Assembly (NCBI RefSeq): GCF_000512585.2
Contig: NC_089248.1
Location: 558,001-622,000 of the forward strand
DNA: 64,000 nt
Source: Kwoniella bestiolae CBS 10118
Taxonomy: Eukaryota > Basidiomycota > Tremellomycetes > Tremellales > Cryptococcaceae
Reading direction: 5' to 3'
Made by a program: the position numbers and the translations under genes. The stretch's first letter is position 1; every line of letters begins with the position of its first letter. Positions 46,920 to 59,311 of this stretch are shown here, piece by piece. The notes below the pieces were generated by a model. It did not search any database. It worked only from the letters and a program-made list of their open reading frames with translations, and was not told the origin of the DNA.

Positions 46920-47552
46920 CTCGAGGGAAAAGGAAGAGGAAGCGAGTCGATGGGAGGGTTCGGAAGGAAGAATGTCGAGTAATACGACGAGTGGTCAAGA
47001 TGAAGGGAGAGTCTGGGGGCATCCCGTCTTGGTCTGGTTGAAATACCCCTTGGGAAATGCAGTTGTATTTCGTTATTGAATCGTTCTGTCCTATCTACCG
47101 ATAATAATCGATCAGGTCATTGACATACATCTGTTAATTGTTAGTTAGTTTAGAAGAATCAAATATAGTAGATAGGTAGCCGTTGAATAGACAAATAGAT
47201 TATTATGCATTGATGCGATGTACAAACAAATCACGTAGAATATCATTATCTTGTGTCTTCTGGGGTGGAATATGGTTGAAAAAGGTCATGACGAGTGAGA
47301 GGCCATTTGTAAGAACTGCCCTGCATAGGGCTCTAAAAATGTATTGATATGATTGAGTGAACTTCGTCTTACCCTTGATGATTCGATTGGCAGTGATCGT
47401 GATGTTTGGTTGTGGACTTGTTGCCTTGTATTGATTGTATTTATCATTATCGATTGTATTATGGTTGGAATGATTCGATGTCGTAAGACGGACAGTTGAT
47501 TTTAGATATGAGACTTTATTAACAGGGTACGTGTTGCCGACATCGGATCGCC
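46920..47552. other. Convergent 3' spacer
   Basis: AT-rich region between permease and MAPKK 3' ends. No coding or RNA signal recognised. Confidence 0.55.
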
Positions 47553-50097
47553 CTATGGGTACGGCCACTGGCACAGCGCCGCAACCCATTTGGCCATATT
47601 GACTTTCTTAGCTTCGTTGGCAATGATGAAGGGGTGTTGAAGGAGCTGCCAAGGGTATGGGCGTTCGGTTCCTGATCGTATCAGACTATGTCACGCAACA
47701 TCAATGTTAGTTCAACTACTACATGACGTCGAGATCGAGGTACGATTGAGCGAGACACTCACCAAGTATCCATAAAGCTCTTGAAACCTTCCGACCAGAT
47801 CCTGCCAACCGACGGATCATCGATCATAACAGGCGTAGGAGCCGTGACGATGTATGATAACAATTCGATAGGAGCGACCGATTGATTTTCACCTTCAGGT
47901 GGGAATGGGAATCGAAGATGGGCTACTTCGTGTAATGACATGCCTAGTGACCATACGTCCGCTTTGATCGAGTATGGTTGGTTCTGGATACGTTCGGGCT
48001 GATCGAGGGATCCGTGAGATCAGCTTCTCCGCTTCCTGGACAGGTATCGTCTTACAGTGGGAAGAGGACCGATGCGAAACAGTACTCACAGCCATGTAGA
48101 AACTCGTTCCAGTGAATGTACCAGCTATGGAATCTACTAATTCACCAGACACACCGAAATCACACAATTTCACGACTCCCTGTTTCGTCAAAACGATGTT
48201 GGATGGCTTGATATCTCTATGGATGATTCGATGCTCGTGTAGGTAGTCTAAGCCTTTTAAAACCTATAACCAATGGGGAGTCAGCCTTTCTTCTACTCCT
48301 TGGTAGGACACCAGTCACGCCTTCCCACAAGGACTTCATGGATTGCATAAGCCAACTAACCGAACTGGCTATCCTCCCTAAAACATGTTCCGAACACATC
48401 ATCCCACCTTTCTTCATCTTGCCTACCAGGTTATCCAGACTTCCCGCTTCGCAATATTCCATCAATATACCAATCACACTGTCCCGTTCAGTCAGAAACG
48501 ACCCGTAGTGCTCCACTATATAGGGCGATGAGCAGACGTTTAGTATTTCTAGTTCTCGTAGGAGCTGTTTGTGCATTGATGGGTTGGTCGTTCGGGCGAT
48601 TACCTGTGAAGTGCGAATGAATATACGATTAGCATCTCGCACATTGGCAACATATCACAGAGATACCCGAGATTAACCCAAAGAAGCGAAATGGATCCCT
48701 CGTATATGGGTGAGGGTTGTCAGTATGAGAGAAAACTACTCACCTTCTTAGCCATGATCTTCCCGCTCTTCCTATCCTGGACCAGCTCGACCGCGCCTCC
48801 TGTCCCCTCACCTAACCTCTTGATTGAGATGAGATCTTCAGGATCGAACACCGGACTTTCCTTCTGTTCATGGCCATCTTCCGAGGACACCATAACGTTT
48901 CCATAGTTATCATATCCCGAACCACCATGTCCGTTATCGCTCGACTTCTTATCAAAGCTACTTCTCCTAGAATTATCTTCACTCGCACTGGCACTGGCGA
49001 TCGCACTCGATCCGGAGATATCCAGACTTCTGATGGACAGCAGATCATCCACTTGTAGATTCCCATTACCGGTATTACTATCTCTCCTTGTAGTGTGCGT
49101 AGTGGAAGATGAATTCGCTCTTGAACGTGATCTACTAGCATTGGAGTTCGCCCTAGATCTAGACTTGATGGATGAAGAGGATCCCATTGAAGAAGCGGAG
49201 TTAGGGTCGAATCTTGAGTTTGTTAATGCGTATTTTATATCCTTGGTCATCTCACTTAATCTCTTACTCCCTCCGTCTGGGTCTTCACCATTATTGAACC
49301 TTCCAAAACCATATGATGATTCCTCGTCTTCATAGTTGTTTCCTCGAGCTTGTAATGTGGGATTCTGGTCTTCTCCAGGTAAGAACGGAGTGGGCGTCTT
49401 TAGAGCCGAATTGAGCAGATCATTGTCGACGTTTGCGTTCGACGTGTCACAGGGATAGTCGTGCCCGCTTGAGAATCCTGGTCCACCAGAGGAAGAACCT
49501 GGTATACTGAGTTTCAGCATGGGTGTAGAGGCCCTCGAGCTTGGACCTGCTCCTGGACCGGTTGAGAGGTATTGCTGCGAAGGTGCATTTAGGAGTGGTG
49601 GTCTTTGTCGGACTGGTTGGGGTAGTACTGGGTCTGCCGAGGTGGATGAAGATGGAAGGGACAAAGGGGACGAAGAGGATGGCGTTGATACGCCAGATAG
49701 ACTGAGCTTCGGACGATTGGAAGGTGAGGGTGAGGCTCTCATGGGTTTGAGAGCTAGGGCGGGGAGTGTGGTGGGTATTTGCCAGCCGTTTTGACCTGCT
49801 TGGTCGACGTTGATTCCAGCTGCAGCGGGTTGAAGAGTCAGCGTACTCGAAGAGCGATAGCCCAGCAAGCTGGATGATATGAGGAAGACAGGTAGCGGGT
49901 ATAGAAAGCGGAGGATACTTTTACTCACGAACATTCCCAACAGGTATATTCAACTTTGGCGGAAGAGGCGCAGCACCTGACGAGTTCCTCGTTGTCGTTG
50001 GATTAGGCCTTGCTCCTCCAGGTCTACGCGGTGGTGCAGGTGGGGTGGAATGACCTTGACCTGATGGCCCAGGCGCAGAAAAATGATGGTAGTCCAT
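47553..50097 (-). CDS. MKK2: MAP kinase kinase of the cell wall integrity pathway (Mkk1/2 type)
   Basis: Dual-specificity MAPKK, predicted to be phosphorylated by Bck1 and to activate Mpk1/Slt2. The first ~350 residues are Pro/Ser-rich. The kinase domain has ISIKRLGEGTGGAVELVQ (glycine loop), KIMAKKV (ATP Lys), RIIHRDIKPSNIVLTKQG, LCDFGVSGELVDSIAGTFTG with the MAPKK activation-loop Ser/Thr, then SFYMAPERIQNQPYSIKADV. The following WSLGMSLHEVAHLRFPFPP and VAPIELLSYIV fit Mkk1/2 better than Pbs2 or Ste7. The last intron must use the TAG acceptor at 47684-47686 so that the exon reads CLIRSGTERPYPWQLLQHPF; the gene then stops at 47553. Start MDYHHFSAPGPSGQG. It diverges from IND1. Confidence 0.9.
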
Positions 50098-50848
50098 GTC
50101 CTATATTGAAGGTGCAGGGGGAGAAGACATGAGGGAGTGAGAATGGTGAAATGGATATGAGATGAGATGAGAGATGGAAGGGATCTCTCTGTCGTGTTTT
50201 ATATATCCTTGTACTCTGTACTCTGCTTGTACCAGTTGACGCTTTGACCACTTTGTACTTTGCAACAAGTGAGTGACTTGATTCTGATTCCGAGTCGAAG
50301 CTAGTTGACCAGGTTGACGTGTATGAATGTGGTGTATGGTACAATGCGGAGGTGTATGAGCGGACCGAGCGTCGCGAGTTTCAAATGTATGGTATTACTG
50401 TGATGACAACTAAGAGATTTCGTTTCGTTTGTTTGTTTGTTGTTGCTTGCTTGAGAGTGATCAAATGCTCTATATCGACAATGCCGGGTCGTTCGTTGTC
50501 GAAATAAGGTATGAGAAGCCAATAGTTATGAATTCAATGCAAAGTTCAAAGTTTACTTGTTACTTGAACAAAAGAGTGAAGCAATCATATAACCAACGTC
50601 ATGCACAGCGAGGTACAGACTGAGGAGGTGGGTAACGTAACGGCTACAATCTGTACAATCAGGTCAAAATCATCCGACGCGGCCACCGATATTTTCATTT
50701 GATATTTGGCGAGATACGAGATACGAGATCACCATACTAGTCGTAGTCAGCATACATTGTTGCATTTACTCCAAAGATTCCCGACCAGGAGAGGCAGACA
50801 CAGCGAGTCCTCGGAAAGCAAAGATCAACTCAGCAAGAGAAACAAGCA
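50098..50848. promoter_or_regulatory. Divergent promoter MKK2/IND1
   Basis: 750 bp between divergent ATGs, no coding signal. Confidence 0.5.
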
Positions 50849-52613
50849 ATGCAACGATCGATCTTAGTCTCACTACGGCCTATCTATCACGGATCAACAC
50901 CGAAATTGGGATCATGTTCGAGATCGAGGTCAATACACACTACGAGAGCTCTAAGATCTCATGAGAACCCATTGGTATGCGAAGTTCTCCCGTCTTAGTC
51001 TGGACCAAATCCAAATCCAAGATCACCATGAGATGTATATTGAATGAACATTTGCTAATTAGTGAACAACGCATAGGGAATACCAAAACGAAATCCCAAT
51101 CCGGCACCTACGATCCCCCGTCGAGGTGCGCCCCCTCAGAAATCACGCATAAAAGGTGTGAGGCAGATCGTAGTGGTGGCCAGTGGGAAGGGTGGAGTGG
51201 GCAAGTCTACAGTAGCAGGTAAATCACTCTCATCAAATCATACAGTACCGACAGATCCTTGAGAACGAGGTAGATGCTGATAATGATATTTCTGGAAGAA
51301 TAGCCAACCTAGCAGTATCCCTGCTCCAAAACTCACCTCTAACCCAATCTCCCAAAATCGGATTACTAGATCTAGACATCTTTGGACCAAGTGTACCGAA
51401 ATTGATGGGGCTGGAAAATGCTGGTGATCCGAATTTGAGCGATGGTGGGCGTTCTCTCCTTTCTCTTATCTCATATTATCTTTTTTCCATTGACATTGCC
51501 AAACATCGATGTTCAATGTTGGAACATACAAGCTTAGCTAACTCTTGGTATCTTTTATAGAAAACAAGTTGATACCACTACAGAATCATGGTATCAAAAC
51601 CATGTCAATAGGCTACCTACTACGTAAGTCAACAGCTTACTCCCCCATACCCAAATCTACTCAAATCGTATTCGTATCACATCATAACGCTGATTTATAT
51701 ATTCGCGATCATTTCATCTACAGCGCCAAACCCCGCAAATGACTCACCGGTAGTATGGCGAGGCATGATGGTGATGAAAGCTGTGCAGCAGCTCCTGTTC
51801 GACGTCGACTGGACATCGAATAACGGTAGAGATGATTTGGACGTGCTGGTCATTGATATGCCACCTGGTACGGGGGATGTGCAGCTGAGTTTGGGTCAGC
51901 TGGTAGATGTGGATGGTGAGTGATACCCATTGATGGATGATTTCGTTATCAATTCTGCGCAACACCTCATTTCGTTCGATGCGTTCAGAGCATTGTCGTA
52001 CCTTGATTAACGAGAAGCGGTTCAGAACAAGCTAACAGTGCTTCCGTTTTGCATGTTCCAGGCGCTGTGATAGTATCGACACCACAGGATGTAGCTTTGA
52101 TAGACGCTAGAAAAGGTGTAGGAATGTTCAACAAGGTGTCCATACCTGTGAGTTTGTACGGTCAAACCTCAACTGGGACAGAAAAAGTGAATGATAATCA
52201 CGATCGACTAACAGCACAACGCTCTTAGATAATCGGTCTCCTACTCAACATGTCCCATTTCACATGCTCAAGCTGTACGACCCCACATGAGCTATTCGGG
52301 AGTTCCGAAAACTTTGAGAAGGCTGCAGGAGAGTTGGGATTGGAAGTATTGGGTGAGTGTACCCACACTGCTTAGACGAACCGGTCTTCAAGCTGCTTTA
52401 AGGGTTTGAGCTGATGATGGTTCTGTTTCCTGTCGTGTAGGTAAATTACCATTGGTTCCCTCCGTGAGTGACGGTGGAGACGCAGGTAGACCAATAATGG
52501 TGCAGAGTAATGCAGATGGAGAAGAGGTAAGGACGACGATGAGAGGGGTCAGTGAGAAGGTGTGGGGGTGGTTGAGTGGGCGTAGTCGATCTGAGTTAGG
52601 TACACGAGGGTAG
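50849..52613 (+). CDS. IND1: Mitochondrial P-loop Fe-S assembly factor (Ind1/NUBPL)
   Basis: Mrp/NBP35-type ATPase that carries [4Fe-4S] clusters for assembly of respiratory complex I. The first 40 residues (MQRSILVSLRPIYHG, then SRSRSIHTTRALRSHE) are basic and Ser-rich, a mitochondrial presequence. After RRGAPPQKSRIKGVRQ comes the deviant Walker A VVVASGKGGVGKSTVA, then GLLDLDIFGPSVPKLMGL, VWRGMMVMKAVQQLLFDVDW, VLVIDMPPGTGDVQLSL and MSHFTCSSCTTPHELFG with the CXXC cluster-bridging motif. About 350 residues in many exons. The presequence and RRGAP/SRIKGV lead favour Ind1 over cytosolic Nbp35/Cfd1. Complex I presence fits a basidiomycete. Confidence 0.92.
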
Positions 52614-53026
52614 ATATCAGCTTATAATGAATGCGTATGCTTGTACTGTACACTCGTTTGCACGACATGGATATCTGAGAATACCGATTAATGGATTTCG
52701 TTGGTCTAGTGTCTAACGGATCTTTATAACTTCTAATTCGAATACTCCGACACATATCGTTTTGATACGAGATCCAAAGCATGTATAGGCTCATCAGTAT
52801 TTAGGATCAATATCATAATCTCACTCCAGTTTTAGTATGACAGCGTGATGCAGCGACTATACACAGCTGCAGAGAATCCTCAGTATCCTGCTATCCTGCA
52901 CTCTGCTAACCCACGGCCAGATGTATGTGATCGAAGCAAAGAAGTATATCATCACCACTCTACAATCCTACAATCAAAAAAAGATCCAGAATATCCCATT
53001 TTTTGTTTGATAGTTTTGCTTTTGAT
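52614..53026. other. Convergent 3' spacer IND1/RPS25
   Basis: 3' flanks of both genes; nothing else recognised. Confidence 0.55.
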
Positions 53027-53699
53027 TTAATCCTTGGCGGCGATGGCTCGGGTGTAGATCAATTGAGCGTGGTGGTGGACTACTCTCTTGATGTGACCTT
53101 CCTTTTCGAGGAAAGCGATGGCTCGTCGGGCGAGGGATCCGTTGATCTTCATTCGGTCGATGAGGACGGATTGAGAGATGAGTTTGTAAGTGGGGACTTC
53201 CTTGAGGATTCGGTCGCTACAAGGGTGATTGAGCATCAGTAACCGACTCTTGGAAGACTGGGTGACATCGTTGTGTTGGATTGTGCGGGCTAGAAAATTG
53301 TAGGTGGACAGACTGATACTCACTAAACAGCCTTGTCCAAGACGACGGCGTTGTTGGCCTTGTCCTTCACCTTACCCTTGGACCACTTCTTCTTCTTACT
53401 GTGAAGATCAACGAAACGACAGTCAGCGGATGATCTGAATGGCACATAGCCAGCAATCTGTCTCCCTCTTGTGCCCTCTCCTATCCTATTCCTGATCGAA
53501 CCAACACATCTGGTTTCCTTCCCCCCGCGATACTCAAAGGTCACACTGCTATTCGATATCCCTTCTTTCCCTCTTCCCCGTTTCCCATATCGTGTTGCTC
53601 CCCTCCATCCCAGTGCAGAAAATCCACCACTCACCCAGCTTTGGAACCGGCCATGGCGGCAGCGGCCTTTTGGGCCTTTGACTTGACTTGAGGAGGCAT
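53027..53699 (-). CDS. RPS25: 40S ribosomal protein eS25
   Basis: Small-subunit ribosomal protein. Exon 1 (53635-53699) encodes MPPQVKSKAQKAAAAMAGSK, exon 2 starts at 53398 with KKKKWSKGKVKDKANNAVVL, and the last exon reads VPTYKLISQSVLIDRMKING, then SLARRAIAFLEKEGHIKRVV and ends IAAKD. About 105 residues, complete and highly typical. Intron 2 (53399-53634, 236 nt) is long for this genome. A splice acceptor CCACAG lies immediately before the ATG and a GTAAGT donor at 53836, implying a 5'-leader intron 53700-53836. Such long first introns are common in ribosomal protein genes. Confidence 0.95.
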
Positions 53700-54317
53700 C
53701 TGTGGTGAGTTGACAATGGTGGGTGCGATGGGAGACGGATCGATGGAAGGGGTGTCGAGAGAAGAGAGCAAGTTGCAGTGATGTGATCAGCAGCGTTTTC
53801 TTCGATGTTCGTCTATATCAGGTATGTATGACTTACGATGTCTTTTGCTGTCTAAGGAAGAAAAGAGTAGGAAATGAGAGATGGACTGAAAAGTGTTAAA
53901 TCGATGGAGTGTAGAGTGTGAGCGGCAAGCCAGCAACCACAACCTCAACCTGCTAGCTAGTACATCTCTGGTCGTATGGTGGGGTGAATGCAGCGATTTT
54001 GATGAAAATGAACCGGAGTTTCGCGGTATTATGGGGAAAAGGGAATACTCGTCGCAGCGTGGCAGTTGGCACTGATCCGAATGAACATCGGAAGTATATT
54101 TCGTCGGGTGACCCTGAATGAATGGAAGTGGAGGTTGATGGGAATGGACAGGCCGATGATGATGAGCGGTCAATGAATGATGGGTGGCAAGGAGATGTAT
54201 TGTATATCGATGTGTCGTATATTCCATTCGTGCGAGTAGTGGTCATTGACCGTCAGTGGATCGAGCGCAGAGTCACTTGTTCTCACATACACACTTGTCT
54301 TACATCTGTCACGCATC
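53700..54317. promoter_or_regulatory. RPS25 leader intron and divergent promoter to F-box gene
   Basis: Includes the predicted 137-nt RPS25 5'-untranslated intron (53700-53836) and an upstream promoter shared with the F-box gene. No other gene recognised. Confidence 0.55.
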
Positions 54318-56908
54318 ATGCCCAAACGACCTCGATCGGCCTCGCCTGACGTGGATGCAGGACCATCACGCCCGAAACGACACAATGGCTCACAATTACC
54401 TCGTGATGTCTTGCATGATGCCACCTCTAACAGCAGCACAAGTAGCAGTAGGAGATCGATATCAGACTTGTTCCCCTTCCAAGAGATATTTCTAAGGATC
54501 TTATCGTTCCTCCCTCCAAATGATCTCGCCAAGGTTCAGCGGGTTGATAGGTATTGGTCGAAAATGAGTGTTGATCCTCAGGTAAGTCAACTTCCCATTC
54601 AATGTAATAGGCAACGTGCCAATGATTTGGATGGGATGTATCAGGGCTGAACATCGCATTGCATCGCATTTTGTGTGATCTTCATATAGCTGTGGAAGAG
54701 GTTATATCTGGGTATGTTTCTTTCAGCTGTTTGTATAATCGTAATACAGTCGGATCAACCTGATCGGGAACTGTATCATTTCAGCTCGATATCCCCATCC
54801 ACATCATTCACGGTTGATCTACACTGCGACATCAACCATATCTTCTGAGAATGAGATCAACAATGCATCATCGCCCAGAACGCCAACGCCGAGATCATTG
54901 AGACCAATAGCGAGATTGCCCTCCCGAGCTTTCCCGCCGCCTTCGCCCAAACGGTCGCCATCTTTATCTCAAGGTCAACTCACTCCTGGATCAAGTACCC
55001 CTCAGATGAGGATAGAGGGTTCAGGACATGTTACGCCATTATCCTCTCGAGCCGATAAGGGGAAGGGGAAAGAGCAGTTGGAGGAAGAAGTAGGACATGG
55101 AGTCAGGAATGATGGGGTAGATTGGAAATTGATGTTGAGATTGGGTACAAACTGGTGTGTGCGCATTTTTAACCTGCTTTGGAATTTCATAATTTACACC
55201 AACACAACGATAATCCTGTTCTGGTCGCTAATATGAGGTTTCTTCCAGGTCAAATGGTAATGCGTTATCCCAGTCCACCATACCTCTGCCGCCATCTCCC
55301 TCACCTTCGATCCACAGCGATGCACCCTCCGCCTTACCGCCTCTCAGCCTTTCTTCTACATCCTCGTTGCCCCGCAACTCCAGTATATCAGAACAACATA
55401 TCGCCCTCTCCCCCTCATACATATTCATCTCTTCTCCCTTGTCGCCCTTGGTCCAAGTCCACTCATCGACATCCCACGGTCAGCCATTGGGTATCATCCC
55501 TCCTCCACCTGGATGGTCCAACCCCAAAAGACCAGATAACGTGACCTGTATCGTATCCGACCAATCTGTAATTCCTATTGATGATGGTGTTGGAGATAAC
55601 CTACCAGCAAGAATCACGGTATTCTACCAATCAGGCGGATTTGTCGTTCTCACCATTTCTCCCGCGATGGTAGGGAATGGTCTAAGTTGGAAAAGGGAAT
55701 TTATCAATCCCCCCAATAACCGACCCCGATCGATCAAACGAAGGGCAACAACGCATGAAGCTTTGGAAGGAGATTCGGTGGTTTTGGCGACGATGCATTG
55801 GCCGATCCTCATAAGCTGTACGAGGGAATTCAACCTTTCTGTCTACTCTCTCAGCCTACCTCCGACCTCAGGGAATGTGGGCCAAGTGGCCAGACCAAGG
55901 CATTTACAGACGTTGAAAAGTGAAGTATCGTATCATCCAGCCAATCTCACTTTGTTCCCTACCCCACCTTCTTTCTGCAACCACCAAGATCAGGATCATC
56001 TAGATAAACAGTCAATCCAGGAGGAGAAAGATGAATCGGACCATTTTAAGGCTTCCTTGACTTACTGCACGCCGCTTTACCCTTCCTCATGGACTATCGC
56101 AGTACAGGAGTTTACGATTGATAATGATAAAGAAACGGTGGAGAGGGGAGAATCATTCCATGTTGGACGTAATTCCAATGATAATGATGAAGACGACGAG
56201 ATCATCTGGCCCAAGAGGATTAAACCGTTGATAGGAGTTAAAGAAAAGGCCGTGGGGATAGGATCAGATGGGAGATGGTGTATACTTGTTGGTGAAAGGG
56301 AAAACAAGATACAGGTCTTCTCGTTACCTCATCGGCAAAGTGAAATTGAACCTCCCCATTCCCATCTTGAGGGTCATCCGTCCCAACAGAAACGGACATC
56401 GTCATCCAGCATGAGGAAGAAGGATGCGCGGTCGCATGATCAACCGATCACTCACTCCCAGACGTTGATCTCGTCAAATTCATCGGATATAACCTCCCTA
56501 GCTATCAACTCTGGCAGATGCGTATCAAGTAACGAAGATGGGAAAGTATTAGTATGGGAACTGGACGAGCACCACCACCACGAACACGAACAAGATGGGA
56601 ATATGGGGAAGATGGTGGGATACGTGGAAGTGAGAAAGGGAGGTAGAAGGCAGACTACCATATGGAAAGGACCGACTGGACCTCAATCACAGGTGTCTGA
56701 TGAGAGCGAAGAGGGGAGGTGGCCGCATCCTCAATCAATCTCTTCGGCTGCTCGAGCGCTCTTCTTACCCCGTTTACCTGTTGGCTTGGACCTGAGGGAG
56801 GCAGACCAGTCGCCGCCCCCAGTTAGGTATTTGACGTTTGACGAGGAGAAGATTGTTGGGCTGGTTAGGGGCGATGAGGAGGTGATGAAAGTTTGGAGTT
56901 TCAGTTGA
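54318..56908 (+). CDS. F-box protein with a WD-like C-terminal region
   Basis: Predicted substrate-recognition subunit of an SCF ubiquitin ligase, about 790 residues in four exons. The N-terminus MPKRPRSASPDVDAGPSRPK is basic. The F-box at ~45-90 reads LFPFQEIFLRILSFLPPNDL, then AKVQRVDRYWSKMSVDPQLW and KRLYLARYPHPHHSRLIY. A Ser/Pro-rich linker follows, then WKLMLRLGTNWSNGNAL. The remaining ~500 residues have beta-propeller-like strands (VTCIVSDQSVIPI, RWCILVGERENKIQVFSLP, DITSLAINSGRCVSSNEDGK, VLVWELDEH, RYLTFDEEKIVGLV) that suggest WD-type repeats without clear GH-WD signatures. Target unknown. Confidence 0.82.
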
Positions 56909-57726
56909 GTTAGATACTGTTGGTTTACTTGGTTCATCTTGCTATCGGATCGGATGTTTATCGCTTAGAGTACGGATACGATGCGGGTGTAATGGATTGT
57001 CAAGTACTGTGCTGATTCGTATTCATACTTGTTCATCATGTCATAACGTTTATGATAAAAGGACTATCAGTATGTTATTGAATATCATAATGAATAATGG
57101 CTGTTATAGACCAAAGCATATCACGCATAAGTATGTATATGTGATTTCGTATATACAGTACCATACTGCTGAAATTGTCCCGAATGATACTAGAGGAACA
57201 AACTACTCTACTGATATTGTTCGTGCACACTGCATTTTGAGATTCGAGGATCGTAACAGGGAGTGAGAAGTATGAGAAGCACTGTGTCATCGCCTTCTTC
57301 AAAGCGACGAGATGTGGCCGAGCCCGCGGCTTCCTCTGCATGTTCCTCTCCGTTGTAAGAATGGCTGCACAGAAGGCTCGTTTCACTCAAGAGGGCCTGT
57401 AACGTGTAGTCTAGACTTCTCGCAAATGCGACTCCATGGCACGATTTCATCCTTTGATGTCGCCTTCCTCTTGGTACATTCGAAAATGTCATGAGCTGCT
57501 TCGTGAGTCGTAAAGTCTGGACCTCAAGGATCGCCTGTTCGGCTTTGCCGTCGTTATCTTGCCTGGTTGGGGTCGCCCAGGCCTTTCGAAAAGGTATAAA
57601 TACACGAGTCAGCATCGAACTTTGCCTGTACTGTACGTCGTTTGAACATTCATTCTCAAGACGACCACACATCCCCGCCTTTGCCATCATCGATCCACCT
57701 GAGAACAACACTTCTGATAGCCCAAG
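56909..57726. other. Spacer, possible 5' exons of the next gene
   Basis: 3' flank of the F-box gene and upstream region of the unrecognised gene at 57727. A + frame starting at 57271 (MRSTVSSPSSKRRDVAEP) with plausible splice sites, and a TAG acceptor just before CCCAAGATG at 57721-57729, suggest that the next gene could have upstream exons; I could not build a phase-consistent model. Confidence 0.35.
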
Positions 57727-58293
57727 ATGACTTGCGGAGAAGAGATCTTCAACAATGTACCTAGCCAAATCGATCGCTCGAGCATGATGGACATTGCTGG
57801 CCCCCGTGAATTGGGCACAGTACATCTCGAGGATATGCACGATGAAGGAACGGGCACTAGCAAACCTGGCCACGTAATTTTGAGAAGGGAGATTGAAAAA
57901 TTCCTATGTAACGCTACAACCGCAGATACAGCCTTGGCGAAGACAGGTGCATTTCACCCTGTGGAAGTGAGAGTCTCCAAACGCACAGATGTGGGTTTGG
58001 GGACGGACACTTTAGACGAGAACTTTCATTGCTTCTATGATTGGAAGGACGGAATTGACGATGAAGGGAACAAGAATGGGTTTGGCGGGACGGGTAGTAA
58101 GAGTCTTAGTGAACTTGCTGAGAGTCAAGATGATCTGGATAATCTCCTCGCCGAAAGGATTAGATCGAGATTCGGATCAGAGTTGGATACAGTCGATCCT
58201 CTACAGGAAGCTTTGGATTTGGTTGAAAATGTGTTGACTGTGCTTGAGGCGTCTGTGATGGAAGATGTTAGACATCTCAGTCTAGTCTCCTGA
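57727..58293 (+). CDS. Unrecognised protein, first member of a tandem paralogous pair
   Basis: Open frame of 188 residues with protein-like composition; no family recognised. Visible features: GTSKPGHVILRREIEKFLC, HPVEVRVSKRTDVGLGTD, then FHCFYDWKDG, a Gly/Asp-rich linker, and a helical acidic C-terminus (SLSELAESQDDLDNLLAER, LQEALDLVENVLTVLEA). It is judged real because a decayed relative sits on the same strand at 58944-59311 with matching residues in the same order. The start could be further upstream if exons precede it: an in-frame TAG eight bases before the ATG could be a splice acceptor. Antisense frames over the same DNA look non-coding. Confidence 0.5.
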   Translation: MTCGEEIFNNVPSQIDRSSMMDIAGPRELGTVHLEDMHDEGTGTSKPGHVILRREIEKFLCNATTADTALAKTGAFHPVEVRVSKRTDVGLGTDTLDENFHCFYDWKDGIDDEGNKNGFGGTGSKSLSELAESQDDLDNLLAERIRSRFGSELDTVDPLQEALDLVENVLTVLEASVMEDVRHLSLVS

Positions 58294-58943
58294 CGAGAGG
58301 AGTACGTACTGGGTCGAAATTTACAGGCTACTGACAAGGAGGACCAAAGGGGCGGAGGTGGATGTGGGACTTGCAATACCCACGCGAACGGCGAGATGCT
58401 CCACAGAGGATTGGAGGCATCATTGCTGTATATATGTACATCCATGCATAGCCGTTCAGTTGCCTCTTTCCTCCTGCGCCGAAGAGCGCTTACTCTCGAT
58501 GCTGATGGGATCAAACGTTTACATATTGCTGACATTGCGTATTCGTCATTCTCACACAGTGTAAAGAGGCATAGGAAGACCTAGACAACTCACCAATTGT
58601 TGTATTCTTCCATTTTATCCCCTGCCTCTTCTGACGCCCCGTCTACGTATAGTATGTCTTGCTCATTCCCGTCGATTTGACCTCCTTTACCGACAAGGAG
58701 AGAATCAACAAAGAATCCAAGAAGTTTGCGTTTTCCACTTCGGCCTCCTGACAAAATGAATTGGGGTATCTGAGAAGATGAGTAGCTATGATACAGCAGC
58801 CATTGAACCTCATACACTCTCCACCAATTAGACTGCTTACTGGCATACCACATAATCTGCACCCATCCGATCCATACCCTGTGCCATCACAGAATGTCAG
58901 CTTTCGCTTTCGGATCCGAACCCAGCTGTATCTCCGTATATAA
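58294..58943. other. Spacer between the tandem paralogues
   Basis: No homology-supported coding sequence on the + strand. A minus-strand frame at 58590-58862 is bounded by good splice-like sites but has no recognised similarity. Confidence 0.35.
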
Positions 58944-59311
58944 TGTCGCTCTGCCGATCTCTCGAAATGTACGTCGGAGGGTATAGACCTCATCCTGGAC
59001 GGAAAGAGACTCACAGGTGATGTGATAGACATGTTCACTTGTGATACATCCAAAGACGGTAGACCCATTGGTTCGATGAGGGTCGAAAATGGACATTTGG
59101 TCCTAATCATTTGACCGGCAAGGAGTATTCCTACCAATATGATTGGCCGAAGAAGAGAAACCAGAGTGGTGCCAGTGAACGAATGTCTTTGACGAACATG
59201 TCGGAAAGCAAGGATCAGCTCGATAAAATCGTTGGGAGAAGGCTCGTACAGATTTTAGGAGTTGACGGGGATAAATTGGGTTCTCATCCGCGAGTGGAAG
59301 AGGTAGAGTAG
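58944..59311 (+). pseudogene. Frameshifted second copy of the unrecognised tandem family
   Basis: Two overlapping + frames together match the gene at 57727. Frame one reads TSEGIDLILDGKRLTGDVI, then DMFTCDTSKDGRPIGSMRVE, and stops at 59112-59114. Frame two, from about 59102, reads PNHLTGKEYSYQYDW, then MSLTNMSESKDQLDKIVGRR, and ends at 59311. Aligned pairs: TSEGIDLILDG with TSKPGHVILRR; IDMFTCDTS with IEKFLCNAT; GSMRVEN with VEVRVSK; YSYQYDW with FHCFYDW; SESKDQLDKIV with AESQDDLDNLL. The frames differ by one position between 59085 and 59105, and an in-frame TAA precedes 58944. Either a decayed copy, or a gene with an unseen splice. The C-terminal ~30 residues of the first copy are absent. 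Confidence 0.5.

Noticed and set aside
53399..53634. snoRNA inside the long RPS25 intron
   Set aside because: No RTGATGA/CTGA box pair or clear H/ACA boxes could be seen on the transcribed strand.
57208..57873. 221-codon open frame on the minus strand
   Set aside because: It overlaps the upstream part of the + strand gene at 57727, shows no motif, and the + strand reading is supported by a paralogue at 58944-59311.
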